From Pyrenochaeta sp. MPI-SDFR-AT-0127 (taxonomy: Eukaryota > Ascomycota > Dothideomycetes > Pleosporales > Cucurbitariaceae): 64,000 nt of DNA. The position numbers were made by a program, and so were the translations under genes. Below, piece by piece: positions 1 through 11,846 of the stretch (position 1 is its first letter; every line of letters starts with the position of its first letter). Under the pieces are notes generated by a model. The model did not search any database. It was given only the letters and a program-made list of their open reading frames with translations, and was not told the DNA's origin. The stretch spans positions 1-64,000 of the forward strand of contig JAGTJM010000013.1 in assembly GCA_020747015.1 (NCBI GenBank), read 5' to 3'.

Positions 1-573
1 TATCCAAGACAGTACAAAGCAAACGAGCACACCGATGCCGACGAAACCGCTCCACGCTTGCACATCTAGACCTCCGCCAAAGGCTTGTCGGGTGATCATC
101 AGCGCACCCACCAAGCCCACAGTGTATAGCAGGATTGCCGCGTATCCACTAATGCGGTGAACAATGATCCAACGATGGCGAATGAATGGCGTGAATTGTA
201 CGACCGCGAGCAGACTGGCAGGAAGCACGCCTACAAGGTGCAACAAGATGCCGATCTTGTAGCGCGAGAAGTTGAGATAATAGTAGCATTCTCCAGGAGC
301 CGCGCCACCGGCGCCACCCTTTGATCCTCCCGATGGGCAAAAGTTCTTGCTGAAGTTGAGGTACATGAGGCGAGCGAGGGCGACTACGGTAGCCTGTCAT
401 CAGCCCAAGGCTTGTAGATAAGAGGTTCAAAAGGTGGACTTACAGCCCGCAAAGGCACCTGCGAAGATAAACCATAGTATGAAATTGTAGGCTTTACTGA
501 AGCCGAGGGGGTTATAGATCTTTCTGAAAAAGGCGTTGAAGGAGTTTTGTGGTGGGCGACTTGGTTCGACCAT
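1..573 (-). CDS. DUF2306-type membrane protein, partial (C-terminus off the window)
   Basis: Begins at an ATG at 573 and runs off the left edge, so only about 170 residues are visible. Exon 1 is 444-573 and exon 2 is 1-383. The intron 384-443 uses donor GTAAGT and acceptor GTAG; the nearer CAG would break the frame, and this choice gives the continuous segment GAFAGFALARLMYLNF. Several hydrophobic helices are visible, with the loop CPSGGS and the segment HRWIIVHRISGYAAILLYTV, which resembles fungal multi-pass proteins of the DUF2306 family. The family has no established biochemical role. It is divergent to the zinc-cluster regulator at 1266 across about 690 bp, so the two may share control; that is inference only. 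Confidence 0.7.
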
Positions 574-1265
574 GGTTGTTAGTGCAGATAGGCGGGAATT
601 TGGAAAAATGTATAGCTAAGTGGATAAATTGGAGTTAGAGAGTAGATGCTGTAAACTTTTATTAGTTGTGGATGAGAATACTGAGGCGTTATTATTAATA
701 ATTCGAGGCAAATTGTCGATATATTCTCAGGTTTTGCAGAATGGTTAGATTTCTTATACAGTTCTTTTGCCTTCTATCGTGGCGTCGACAAACTTCAAAT
801 ACGGCGGGTTAAGTTGTCAGAGCCCCTCTCGAATGCGTCTTGATCAGGGCGCAGCCGTGATTCTCCCAATCTCAGCAACAGTTCGAGCCAGCCATCAACG
901 ACGCTTGGTGCCTTTTCACGGCCTATCACGAAGACATACCAAAGCGAAGTTTACGACGATGCAGTCTGATTGCAGTTGTTGTCGCAAATTGCTCCCAAAG
1001 GGGGAAAGTGCCATCGCAGAGCGATCTGTTGATCAAAGTGTGGTTGCCTGAAACGCCATCCACGTGCGATCAACTCCAGCTCCATGATCCCCGCCTGCAT
1101 CATCGATTAATGCGCACCAATGACCGTTACATGATCTACATAGCCCCAGCAGACTACGTGGTCCACAGCCAGATTATTTGGTCTAATTATCATGCTTCCA
1201 TAAAGAGAGTATTCTGCGCTGTGGACACTTCTGCGACATGCATGCGGTGCCCGTAGCTGAGCAAA
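574..1265. other. Intergenic, divergent promoter region
   Basis: Lies between the DUF2306 gene and the zinc-cluster gene. The part nearest the DUF2306 start (about 600-760) is A/T-rich. No coding signal or RNA gene is seen. Confidence 0.5.
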
Positions 1266-2937
1266 ATGGTAGGCGTTCCGGGCCGCTCGAAGGGCTGTGT
1301 GACCTGTAGAAAAAGGAAGAAAGGAGTAAGGACACCGTGAGAGAAGGTTGAAGCGACCTGGCTAACACATCTAGTGTGATCTCAAACGCCCAGAATGTGG
1401 ACAGTGCCAGGAGCGAGGACATGCATGCGGAGGCTACGACGCAGACCGCGTGTTCATCTACCAAAGCGGATATAATAAACGTGGAGGACCCCATCCCGCC
1501 ACAAGAAGGGATTTAGGTGCAAGCTCATCTGCCCGAGCGGAATTCTCCGTGCAGCCATCGCAGCTGCAAACTTCGCCTATCAAACCTCAGAGTAGCGAAA
1601 CAGGGGAACACAGCCATCGTTGGGAATTGCCAATATCAATCGTCCTCCCGAGGAACCTCATTCGGTCTGCCTATAGCCAGAAGAGTATAGAGGCGTTTCT
1701 TCACATGTACATCCCTCGTGGCGATATGTGTGCCACCAACAATGAGGGCAAAGAGTTCATGAACATGCTTCCTATGCTGACCATACGTGACGAAGCACTT
1801 CAGATGGCAGTCCTTGCAATAGGAACAGCAGCACTAGGAAAAAGCACCGGCGACATTGCTCTAAGCCAGCAAAGCAAAACTCTGTACGGCAAGGCGCTCA
1901 AGGAGACGGCTGTGGCATTGCGCAACCCCACGAGAGCGAAGAGCGAGGCAGTTCTTGCGGTGCCGCGAGTCATGGCGCTTTTTGAGATATTGTTTGGTGC
2001 TGAAGCGAATTCAGGTACTCAGGCGAAGAGCTGGCTAAGTCACGCCGAAGGTGAGGCGGCGTTGATAATCAGTCGTGGCCCCGAAGCATACTCTAAGAAC
2101 GAAGAAGCACATTTGCTCTTTGTGAATGCAAGATTCAGACCGCTCATTGCTGCTGTCAGGACCAGGAAAGCGACCATACTCAATGAGGAGCACTGGAAGA
2201 CATTACCATGGGTTGGTAGAGTAAAAACACCCAATGACACCTTATTGGACATTCTGTGCGGCATCCCCGAGATCCTTGAAGCTGTGGATAAACTCACATC
2301 TTCCATCATCAATGCAAGACGAAGAGAAGATCTACGCATCTTAACGATAGCAAAGTGCTGGACATTGCACTGCCACCTTCAAGGCTGGCTTACTGCCAAC
2401 CCAGACGCGTTCTATACTCCTATGATAGACGATTCCCTGGAACTAGTGGCCTTCCCAAACCTCGAAATTGCTTGTCTTACAGTCCGGTACTGGGTTACGG
2501 CCTTGCTACTTTACTCCTCCCTCGACATAGCTTCTGGAATCCAGCCACTTACCGACATATACACCTCGCATCCCGACCGTCCCCACCCGCGTCACTTCGC
2601 GCGCCTCATAGCCCGCTCTGTATCTTATTTCTTTCAAGAACAGAATGGCATCACGGGCGCGACGGCAATTTCGTTCCCGCTAGGCAATGCGCTATTGTAC
2701 ATGATGAGAAATCCTGGAGTTGACAGTGAGTATATGGGTATCATTATTAAAGCATGGAGTGACCCAATGTTGCCGAGTGCGATAAGAGATTTTCTAGCCA
2801 GTATGAGGCAGAGTGCCAATGCTCCGACGTTGGCTGCAAGGCAAGGGGACGAGGCAGGATTAGAAACTCCATCAATGGCTAAATATGCCCCAGTTGCGTT
2901 GCAACAACAAATAGACTTTGGAGTGCAGTATGATTAG
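1266..2937 (+). CDS. Zn2Cys6 fungal transcription factor (Fungal_trans_2 type)
   Basis: Predicted DNA-binding nuclear regulator of 540 residues. Exon 1 is 1266-1325 and exon 2 is 1375-2937; the intron 1326-1374 (GTAAGG...CTAG) splits the zinc cluster, a common position in this family. After splicing the cluster is complete: Cys11, 14, 21, 28, 31 and 38, with the basic stretch RKRKKG between Cys14 and Cys21. The spacing CVTC-x6-C-DLKRPEC-GQC is the classic C6 pattern that binds CGG half-sites. The remaining 500 residues form an alpha-helical regulatory region typical of the ligand-responsive half of these proteins. The target genes cannot be read from the sequence. It is convergent with the ferritin-like gene, with 151 bp between them, and divergent from the DUF2306 gene. 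Confidence 0.88.
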
Positions 2938-3088
2938 GTTTTATTGAGCATTCTATCAACGCGAATTAATGAGTACGCAATACAATCCAGAAGGGGTATA
3001 GATATCCCAGAATCCAACCTCTAACGCCGTCGCTACGAGCGACAAATTTATCTTGACTTTTTCGGCATGCTCAAACGAGGCATTACAT

Positions 3089-4168
3089 CTAATCAATCTC
3101 AATCAACCCTGGTCCGAAAACGGTAGCCTTCGCAACTGCATCTGCATCATCAAAATGATCCGCTCCAACAGTCACCGCCGCGATGGTCAGTCCGTTCAGA
3201 AGAAATTCGTCGTAAGGGAACGCAGCCTCAAACACAACCTTCTCACCATCATGTTGCACATTGTCCAAGTGCTTGACGATAGGTACGTTCAGACCGTTGA
3301 TGTAGACGAGTCTCAGCTGATCTATCTGAAAGAGACCGACGTTTGCCTTCGCGAACGAGAACTTGATGCTCTGTGTAGCAGCGGGAATGTGGGATGACTC
3401 AACAGTGAGGGGATAGAAGGTTTTGAGTGGGATGGTGTTTATGTTTGGACAGGAGCCGGGAATGAAAAAGGATTGAAGGGCGGTAAAAGCAAAGTCGCGG
3501 GTCGCCGTAGTCAGAAAAGGTTGTGCTGAAGGACGCTTCTTTTGCACAAGGCGGAAGAAGCCTTCTTGCTCAGCTTCGTTGCCGATGACAGATGAGACAG
3601 CACGAACAAGTCCTGCGTCTTCATTCTGTGCAAAGATCTGGTTGACGTCTTGTAGGGTGCCGAGGACCAGGTCGGTGAAGGTGCCGGCTAGAGCAATGGC
3701 TGATTGGAAATCGACGACTGGAAAACTGTATTTGCAGGGCTGAATCGGTTCTTGACCGAAATGCTTGAGCGCGCCGTTTGCGTTCAACAGGTGCAACTGC
3801 TCTTGTGCGACGATGGAGTTCAACGAGTCAAGCACATACTCATGACCATATCCTAAATCGTACCCGGGGACCTTGTTCGTCAAGTTGTATACCAACTCGG
3901 TAAAGTACGCCACCTCAAAGAGCTCATTCAAAGCGACAAGCTTCAGATTCGTTATTCCTTCTGGGCTGAGCTTTGGTGGTGGCGGGCCGTTGGGAAGGAT
4001 ACCATGAGCTTGCTTTTGAATCTGGAGAACCTCTCCAGCGCCCGGATTGGGGAAGCCATTTGGCAGAGGAAAGTAGACATTGTCTGGAGAGAAGTCACGT
4101 TTCGCAGTGGGAGCCGCGGAGGTGATGCTAGCTACGAAAGCTGCCGAGTATACTATCGAAGATCGCAT
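3089..4168 (-). CDS. Secreted ferritin-like (Rds1/late sexual development type) protein
   Basis: Single exon of 359 residues with an ATG at 4168. A signal peptide is visible at residues 1-18 (AAFVASITSA), followed by a Lys-Arg site at 23-24 that looks like a Kex2 processing point. The central region (about 65-215) has paired helices with ELFEVAYFTELVYNL, VAQEQLHLLNANGALKHFGQEP and IGNEAEQEGFFRLV. These carry Glu/His residues spaced as in the ferritin-like fold of Rds1/LsdA proteins. Proteins of this family are made under stress or during sexual development in yeasts and Aspergillus; their metal chemistry is not settled. The C-terminal third is a beta-rich domain without a name I can give. Length and composition are normal for the family. 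Confidence 0.82.
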   Translation of the reverse strand: MRSSIVYSAAFVASITSAAPTAKRDFSPDNVYFPLPNGFPNPGAGEVLQIQKQAHGILPNGPPPPKLSPEGITNLKLVALNELFEVAYFTELVYNLTNKVPGYDLGYGHEYVLDSLNSIVAQEQLHLLNANGALKHFGQEPIQPCKYSFPVVDFQSAIALAGTFTDLVLGTLQDVNQIFAQNEDAGLVRAVSSVIGNEAEQEGFFRLVQKKRPSAQPFLTTATRDFAFTALQSFFIPGSCPNINTIPLKTFYPLTVESSHIPAATQSIKFSFAKANVGLFQIDQLRLVYINGLNVPIVKHLDNVQHDGEKVVFEAAFPYDEFLLNGLTIAAVTVGADHFDDADAVAKATVFGPGLIEID

Positions 4169-6353
4169 CGTGAGTCTTGATGAAAGCTGCGAAATAGGAG
4201 TAGAAGGAATGGTGGGAACGAATGTTGGACGAGAGCAGATAACCTAGAGCCGCAGGCAGCGAAAGGCTTTTAATATGCCGGACAAGTATTAGTCCCAGAT
4301 GTCAGGCACTTCCGCAAACGGATACAGCCCTTTCCTTTGACCTGTGGGTAGGCATGCTGTGCCCGTGAAGTCTGACATCCGCGCAACGCCATCCTCATCA
4401 CCAATCATGTCCAAAAATTGCGACCAACCACAGAGCCTTACGATGCGCCATTTGGCCTTCGGAAGGTCAGGCTGCCGGCGCTGTGAGTGGTGCAGGCTGT
4501 GTCGCGGTGAGCACGGGCAGCGTCAGCACCGCCAAGTTTCTGTTTGGTGAGGCTGAGTTCGGCTGAGGCACGACCGAGCGATGACGAAGAAAGAGAGCTG
4601 CGCTGAAAATAGGTCAGCCGAAATTGTCATTGGTAGAATGCTTGTAAGCCCTGTCAGCAAGAAAAGCTTAACTTGGATCTTTGAAGCTTAACTACCGCTC
4701 ATTTCAGACTTTCTAGGAAAGGTGGTTTCTCCATCGAAACAGCAATCGCATCATGAGGGGTGAAGCTACTGGTAGAATACGAATGGATGTGTCCCATGCG
4801 CAGCGCAGCCAGAACGATTGCTAGAAGCTCTCAATTGCCTTGGACGGCGTTTGGAAGGTTCCCCTGTAGTGTCGACGTAGGCATAGCCGCGGAGGTGGCT
4901 TAGCGTGAAACACGGTTGTATGTGCCATCGATATCTCGGGGCCCTCGTTTCAATGCTTGAACGCTGTCAGGAAACTTCACTTCCACTTTCCTATTATTGA
5001 TCCGAGAGGGAAATTGCTTTAGGTGCGCTGTCAGCTTACGCCCAGCAAACATGACACGGTCTCGCTCGCTAAGCAAGCTATTGGTGCATACAATAGGAGG
5101 CTGGAAGTATTGCAGTCCAGAGCAGAATCCCAAGAAGTATATAGGGATCGCATAGAAATTGCAACGTTATATCTGGTGGTTGGATACTATTGAGAGCAAC
5201 TGAGCGCTTGCGGATGCCAATGGGGCACACTGGTTCAGCACCAGCCATATGCTACGCCGTTTCACGTTTCGTAGCTCTCAGATGTTAACATTGCCTCACT
5301 GTTTCCCAAACCGTCTATCAATACATGGAAGCTCCGTTTCCAATCTACCTCAAAGGACTCAATCAAGCTTCTCAGGGACCAGCAATAGCGATGCAGATAT
5401 TTCACTTCTTTCCACATACGCACTTAAGCCAGAGACGGTCCAGTAAGCCACAATACGCAAATAACTCGTGTGGAGACAAGCATCTCTCGGTAGCATCGTT
5501 GATCTTACCTCGTATGATTTCACCCTCGACCATAGTTCGCACGTTCGCCCTTCAGTTGCCACATGTTTTTCATTCTTCTGCGCTTTGGAATCGACTTGAA
5601 AGTGTCGGGAACGAACGCATCAATAGTGCACGCATGGCGAGGCAGTACAGTGACAAATCAGCCATCATTATCAAGGTTCCGTAAGAGAGTGGTTCTAGAA
5701 TTTTGAGAAAATTTCGAAGAAGTGACGGCTTTGTGGAAACGATCGGTGTCTAATTCAGCTCCGACTGCTAAACAAAAGTGGTTAATGTCAAATCTCAATT
5801 TCCAAGCACCTGATGCCAAAGAAAAACCAGCCCCAGGGTACAAACCACCTCAGAAGGCAAGACCAAAGTGAGTAGGGCCGTGCCACGACGTCACTGAACC
5901 AGATCGGAGTGATGGGTGTCAACAAGCACCAACCTGTTTAGGTATACCGATCGAATGCAAATTTCCACAACCAACAATCCATTGTGACTATTCTCGACAT
6001 GAACTCCGGTCGAGTAGTGCCAACATTTCCTTACATCACCTTTTGTGCAAAGTATTTCGTAATACTGGCCATGAGACTAGTTCACACATATCTACATTCT
6101 GTGGGACTATTGTCTATTCTCGCTCAGGATCCTGTCGATCCGCCTGTAAAGGACTGCGAATAAGGTGTTCCATATTGTTACTAGGAATGTAAACAACGAT
6201 TTCTTAAGCACGTCATGTATATGTTACCATGACAGTAGCTTCATGTGTAACGATGTTAGTATCTGGTTTATAGGTATAGCTTGCCTGCCAGCGAATAAAT
6301 GGGGGTGCGACCTTCAGCTTTCTGCATAAGCGCGCTCACGACTGGCTCCCAAC
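4169..6353. other. Intergenic, 2.2 kb, no convincing gene
   Basis: Divergent space between the ferritin-like gene and the glycosidase. Only short open frames occur (longest about 119 codons, at 5325-5684); none shows splice-linked extension, a domain or a targeting signal. It probably holds the two promoters. Confidence 0.5.
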
Positions 6354-8439
6354 ATGAGGGTTTCCCGTACATTAGCTCTTCTACAAGTCATTTCCTCTGC
6401 CAGCGCCCTTCTCAATGCCGACGAGCTTGCCGTGAGGTACTTCGGGAACGATGCGCCATGGTACCGCAATCGCATTCCATTCTTTGAATCCAGTGACAGG
6501 GCCATCACAGAAGTGTACTACTATCGCTGGAAGATCTTCAGATCTCACCAACGTGATTTAGGGGCCAATGGATATATCTCAACCGAGTTTCTCGACAATG
6601 TGGGCTGGCAAAATAATCCGTGGGCATCGCTGAATGATGCGACTGGCTTCCATCTCCTCGAGGGCCGCTGGTGTCGCGATCGTCGCTTCAAGGAAGACTA
6701 TGCGACTTTTATGTACAGCGCAAATAGCAATACCCGACAGTACACGGAGAGCATGGCCACCTCGGTGTGGCAGGGATATCTGGTTGATGGCGTGGCTAGT
6801 GATGCAACTTCCAGACTTGCTGCCATGCAGTCAGTTTACAATGCGTGGCAAGACTCTTTTGATTCATCCCAGGGCTTGTATTGGGTAGAGCCCCTTCGTG
6901 ATGCGACAGAGTATACCATCTCCAGCATTGACGCGTCAAATGGAGTAGATGGCTTCTTTGGCGGAGATGCTTTTCGGCCGAGCATCAACAGCTATCAGTA
7001 TGCGAACGCCAAAGCTATCGCCAATATCGCTGCTCTCAAAGGGGGTATGAGTAATACCGCCGACCTGTTCAATTGGAAGGCATCTGCGATCAAGCTCCAT
7101 GTTCAGGATGCCCTTTGGAACTCGACTTTCAAGCATTTCATCGATCGCTATAAAGTTAATAACGCGTTCGTCCGATATTGGGCTCCGATTAGAGGGCGTG
7201 AGCTCGTGGGGTACGTACCGTGGGCACACGACCTCCCAGACGATACCGTCAACTATGCCGTTGCGTGGAGGCATATCCTGAATGGCAGCGAGCTTGCAGG
7301 GATACGTGGTTTGCGTACGGTCGAGCCTAGCTATCAGTACTACTTGCGCCAATATCGGTACGAAGGCAATCGACCTGAGTGTCAGTGGAGTAAGTTTTCG
7401 CGTACAGAGTAAACGTGCGATTTACACTAACTTCGTGTCTCTACCTCCAGATGGACCAGTGTGGCCATATCAAACTACTCAGGTTCTCACCGGACTAGCA
7501 AACTTCCTCGACCACTACCCTAGAGGTACTGCTACTGGTTTGATATCTTCCAAAGATTACACTAGGTTGCTGAGAGAATACGCTCAGTTGCACTATAACC
7601 AAAGATATGGCGGCAAACTAGATCTTGAAGAAGACTATCATCCAAATACTGGAGCGCCTATCGTGGGACTTAGGCGGTCACATCATTATTTCCACTCCGG
7701 CTTCATCGATCTTGTTCTCAGCGGGTTCGTGGGTATCCGCGCATCTGCACACAATATTCTGGAAGTCAATCCACTCATCGACGGATCCACGATTTCGTAC
7801 TTCCGCGCTGACCGTATTATCTACCATGGTAACGAAATCGCAGTCCAATGGGATAGCAATGGATCCCGCTACGGTTCTGTTGGGCTACATGTTGAGGTTA
7901 ATGGCAGGATTGTCGCTCGATCTCGAAACCTCACGAAGCTTAGGATTCAATTACCTCGGCTTTCTCCTCCAACCTTTCCGCGCAAAATAGCAAAAAGCAT
8001 TCAATTGAGCAGTCAAACTAACTATCCGCGAGGCAGTGTATCTGTTGTAGGCACCGATGCTTCATCAATCCATGGATCCATCGACGGCCGCATCTGGTTC
8101 TTCCCTGAAACAGATGTTGCAAATGGCTGGAGCACACCAGCCGGTGATGGCTCTGAGCTTTGGTTCCAGATCGATTTCGGTACGCAGACAACGATTAGTA
8201 GTGCCGAGCTAGCATTTTTCGCAGACTTTAGACAAGGGTTTGATGCTCCGCAGAGCTATCGGGTGCAGACTTTAAATGCAGGATCTTGGGTTGACGTGGC
8301 TCAACCAAGTTACGGTAGGCCGGTAGCGAACGGGATCACCGATGTTAGTTGGAAAGCAGTGCAGAGCAACCAAGTAAGATTGTTGTTCAAGCCAAAGCAG
8401 GGGGTGAAGGTGAGACTAGTAGAGTTCAAAGTGTTTTAG
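6354..8439 (+). CDS. Secreted MGH1-like glycoside hydrolase with C-terminal F5/8 (discoidin-like) domain
   Basis: Predicted extracellular glycosidase of 674 residues. Exons are 6354-7389 and 7451-8439; intron 7390-7450 (GTAAGT...CCAG) rejoins TGG-A|AT-GGA as W-N-G. Residues 1-19 form a signal peptide. Residues about 35-480 resemble the (alpha/alpha)6 barrel of mannosylglycerate-hydrolase-like/GH63-related enzymes: YYYRWKIFRSHQRD, SLNDATGFHLLEGRW, YWVEPLRDATEYTISSID, WPYQTTQVLTGLANFL and the late segment GLRRSHHYFHSGFIDLV. Acidic residues in these segments are candidate catalytic groups. After a beta-rich stretch, residues about 530-674 look like a galactose-binding F5/8 type C domain (DGRIWFFPETDVANGWST, LWFQIDFGTQTTISSAELAF, RVQTL, NQVRLLFKPKQG). 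Substrate is not determined; an alpha-mannoside or related glycan is plausible. It is convergent with the beta-lactamase-like gene. Confidence 0.8.
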
Positions 8440-8637
8440 AGCGTAGAGGAAAGGCTGTATCCCTTTATTCTAGGATGAAGGGGGTTTGATGGATGATGAG
8501 AATGCAATTTATTGGACGTCTGAGCTTCGCCTGTACCGGTTGGGGCATACAATCGGGCTACACACTATGTCATATGTTCTAAAGTACTCATATGTCATCG
8601 AAACTATTCATTCCATCTTTGGAATGATATAATAGAC

Positions 8638-10180
8638 TTAGCTAACCCTGGTAAACCATATGAAGTAATCTTCCATCTCTTCCACGAGCCCCATGCCCAA
8701 AGCGTCCACACTCTCACCCTGCCCGATGCGAAATTCAGCCTTCATCTTCCTTGTGCTACCGCTCCAGGTATCCTCCGATTCAACTACGAACGTTCTTCTC
8801 AAATGATGCGTGAATCTGAGCACGAAGGGGAAACCACGATCATCGCAGTTAGCAAATAGCTTTCCATCCTTCATCTCAAGCACGAGGCCTTTGTACCCCG
8901 CGTTGTAGTATTTCCCAACCAAAGATCCAATAGGTACATCCAAAGGTTCTGAAATTTGAGGAGACCGTAGCTTCAGATCAATTTCGTCTTTCTTAGACTC
9001 TGCCTCATCATCTTTCTCCCAATCATGCCAAAACTTCGACCAATCAACTCGCTCGTTTTCTGGCACATTGAGCATAGCATCCATCAAAACATGGCTAAGG
9101 ATTTGTTCTGCGTAGAATGCACCATCTGAGTTCCCGAGTATTACGATGCCCCAGTCGAGCTCAGGCATGTATCGTATCATGGCCTTGAAACCAGTCACAT
9201 CCCCATCATGTCCAATCACCCGGCGCCCTCGGTATGTTTCCACGATGAGACCGAGGGCATAAAGTGGTTGGCTGTAGAATGGCAATTCAAATTGCATGGG
9301 AATAATTGCCCGCGGAGTAACAAGATCTTCATGCGTTGTCTCCGAGAACGGTTGTGTTTGTCTCAAGAGTGCGCGAACCCATTTCGCAGCGTCGGTCGCG
9401 GTGCTAAAGATACATCCAGCACCGTAGCCTTCCGGTTGGGAGACAGAAGGAATAGTTATATATTCCCCTTTTGCCTTATCCCACCGATAGCCAGTAGCTA
9501 GGCGCTCCTTTGCAGGCTCATGCTCAATGCCGGGGAGATCATGGTACGTGTCTGACATGCCGAGCGGCTCCCAGATATTCGTCCGAATAAAATCGGCGTA
9601 CTTTTCGCCTGTCAAGGTCTCTATGAGGTGTGTAGCAACGGTATACATAATATTGTTGTACTGATAAGTGGTGCGAAGCGGCTTGTTCAAGGGCAGATTT
9701 CGAAGATTGCGAGTCATCGACTTCGCGTTATCTGGCATCCTCGCGCGGATACCCAAATATGATTCATCGTGTCGAGGTATACCGCTTCGATGGCTTAAAA
9801 TATCCTCAACGGTGACATGTTTGGTGTAGTCTGGATCTTCCAGGACAAAATCATCAGGTAAGAGTTTTGACATGGACGTTGTCCATTGCACATTTGGGTA
9901 TCCTTTGTTGTCGACAAGACACGCGACAGCTGCAGCTGTAATTGTCTTGGAAGCACTAGCCAAGTCGAAAATCGTCTCGTTGGTGCACTTCTGGCCATGA
10001 AGCGTAGCAAGTCCGTAGCCCTAGAGAGCAATGAGTCATTTTTCTATCATATCAGTGAGCCAATGTTACCTTCGCAAAGATTTCGTCTCCTTCTACAACC
10101 GCAATGGAGAGACCAGGAACTTTCCATTTGTGGATTGTCTTAAGGACCAGCTCATCAAACTCAGCAGTCTTGTGTGCCAT
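8638..10180 (-). CDS. Cytosolic beta-lactamase-fold serine hydrolase (S12/AmpC-like)
   Basis: 497 residues. Exon 1 is 10070-10180, the intron is 10021-10069 (GTAACA...CTAG), exon 2 is 8638-10020. No signal peptide is visible, so a cytosolic location is likely. The three active-site motifs of the penicillin-binding-like fold are present: Ser59-A-S-Lys62, Tyr158-N-Asn160 and His308-D-Gly310 (HDG in the place of the usual KTG/HxG). The N-terminus FDELVLKTIHKWKVPGLSIAVVEGDEIFAKGYG is the usual opening of this family, which supports the upstream exon. A C-terminal beta domain (about 375-497) follows the catalytic part, as in LACTB-like and EstB-like hydrolases. Family members cleave esters, lactones or peptides; being a true antibiotic-degrading lactamase is not implied. 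Substrate unknown. Confidence 0.88.
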
Positions 10181-10976
10181 GGTGAGGCTAGATTTGAGAC
10201 ACGCCCTTCATGTTCTCATTCCAACTGATTCCGCGAGGAGATATCGAGCTATATAGATAGTTAGGCTGCAGTCCAGTCAAGTCGCTTTGCACCATGAAGC
10301 GGCATATCTTAGTCAGACCCAACATAAATTTGGTAAGTTCAGCCCTCCGAAAACGAGGTGCTATGGCAAGGGCTGAACCCCGCACACGTGGCTTCGCAAC
10401 TGCGGAGTGTTAATCCCACGGTCAACTTGACTTCTCATCATTGAAGTTAGACATAGTCACAACCCCATGACTATTGATTGAATAGAGAACAGATTGACAT
10501 ACAAAAAATGATCAAGAGGCTAAGTGTGTAAATTGCCGTGCATTAGCGCAAGCTTGATCCGAGAAGCCCTTTTGCTTCGGTTCATGCTCCGTGTCTGTTC
10601 GAATTTCCACGATTTCATATTCCTTAGATTGCTAGCGATGGTAAGGTTGTCGCTACTTCGATTTAGCATGAGATAAGACACACTAAATACGCGATTTCGC
10701 TCTCTTTTTTCTATAGTAAATCTCTGGTTCCACTTTGCCTATAAGAGTATGCATTGATCCTCTACTCGGCTGAAATACTCTGTGTCGTTCATCTCAGCGG
10801 TCTGTTTTCCAAAACAATTCTAATAGATAAACACTAAAGGGATATGCAGGCACGTATTCATGTAAAGTTACTTGTGGCAATTCAGAATCATCATAACATT
10901 TATATGGTAGCAATCATTTTGGTATCAAAGGTACAGGATAGTAGACAGAAAACGAATAGAAACAACCACTGACACG
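10181..10976. other. Intergenic, about 0.8 kb
   Basis: Promoter side of the beta-lactamase-like gene and 3' side of the cytochrome-domain gene. AT-rich tail near 10840-10960. No gene seen. Confidence 0.5.
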
Positions 10977-11846
10977 TCAGTCGTCATCCTCCTCAAAGTC
11001 GTCTCCACCGCCACTATCATCATCTCCACCCTCATCCCCACTACCTGCTCCGACAGCCCCCGCCACCGCCGCCACTGCATTCCGCGATGCTTGTACGGGG
11101 GCCAGGGCCGTAGCAGCAACAGCATCAAATTGCGGCGTCGCGGCAGCGCCCAGCCTCGCAGTGAAGGGACCAAACCCGCGTTCATGGAAGCCCAAAAACG
11201 CCCCTGGATTTGCGGGATTGCCAACAGGCGGCCGCTCCGACAGTGCCCAGCCCATAACTGCATTTCCCGCCGATGCCGCGACGCTCAAGCCAAGTGAGGC
11301 ATCAATGCAGTTCTCACAGAGAAAAGTGTAGCTCAGAGATGTAGCATTGACAGCGATTCCGTCTGGTAGAGGGCGCACGCGAAAACTGCCTGTTACTTCG
11401 GGTGGATTGTCTTCGTCTGTAGCTTGCCGAAATGAGGCCATGACACTTCCTTGCCCATCGGGCCATACAGCCAATATGAAGACACCGTCCATGTCCCCTG
11501 TGAGGCCCATGGAGCCCCAGCCTTGACCGTTGACGAGTGGGAAGGAGAGCTGCCCGATAAACGAGCCTGCTGTTCCCGCAGGGGGTGGTGTTGCAGGCAG
11601 GGCGAAGGCGAAACCGAATTGGGTACGGGCGCCGAAGAAACGCTCCATTTGAAGGCCTGTCGTTTGGTCCACAAAAGGTGCAGAGACTTGAGCAGTGGAG
11701 GAGGTGGGTTCGTCATCATCTTGAGCGAGCGTGAAGGCTGTAAGGAGGCATGCAAGGATAAATGTAGTTATGATATTGCGGAAGTTGACGTGCTGGCTGT
11801 GTATGATGGAACGATTTCTTGTGTTATGCCATAACAAGGAACCCAT
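10977..11846 (-). CDS. Secreted b-type cytochrome resembling the haem domain of cellobiose dehydrogenase
   Basis: Single exon, 289 residues, ATG at 11846. A basic N-terminus and a hydrophobic core (about 25-41) ending TLA-Q look like a signal peptide. Residues about 55-245 match the cytochrome domain of cellobiose dehydrogenase (CDH-cyt): TGLQMERFFGARTQFGFAF, FIGQLSFPLVNGQGWGSM, TGDMDGVFILAVWPDG, then a Cys177-E-N-Cys180 pair and FLGFHERGFGPF. Met119 and His221 fall where the family's axial haem ligands lie (Met65 and His163 in the Phanerochaete enzyme), so haem binding is likely. No flavin dehydrogenase domain follows. The last about 25 residues are almost pure Gly/Asp/Glu (DDDSGGGDDFEEDDD), and a run of small hydrophobic residues precedes them. 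It may shuttle electrons outside the cell, for example to lytic polysaccharide monooxygenases; that is inference. Confidence 0.82.
   Translation of the reverse strand: MGSLLWHNTRNRSIIHSQHVNFRNIITTFILACLLTAFTLAQDDDEPTSSTAQVSAPFVDQTTGLQMERFFGARTQFGFAFALPATPPPAGTAGSFIGQLSFPLVNGQGWGSMGLTGDMDGVFILAVWPDGQGSVMASFRQATDEDNPPEVTGSFRVRPLPDGIAVNATSLSYTFLCENCIDASLGLSVAASAGNAVMGWALSERPPVGNPANPGAFLGFHERGFGPFTARLGAAATPQFDAVAATALAPVQASRNAVAAVAGAVGAGSGDEGGDDDSGGGDDFEEDDD

Noticed and set aside
8638..10180. True antibiotic-resistance beta-lactamase
   Set aside because: The S12 fold in fungi is usually an esterase, lactonase or peptidase; the motifs show the fold, not the substrate.
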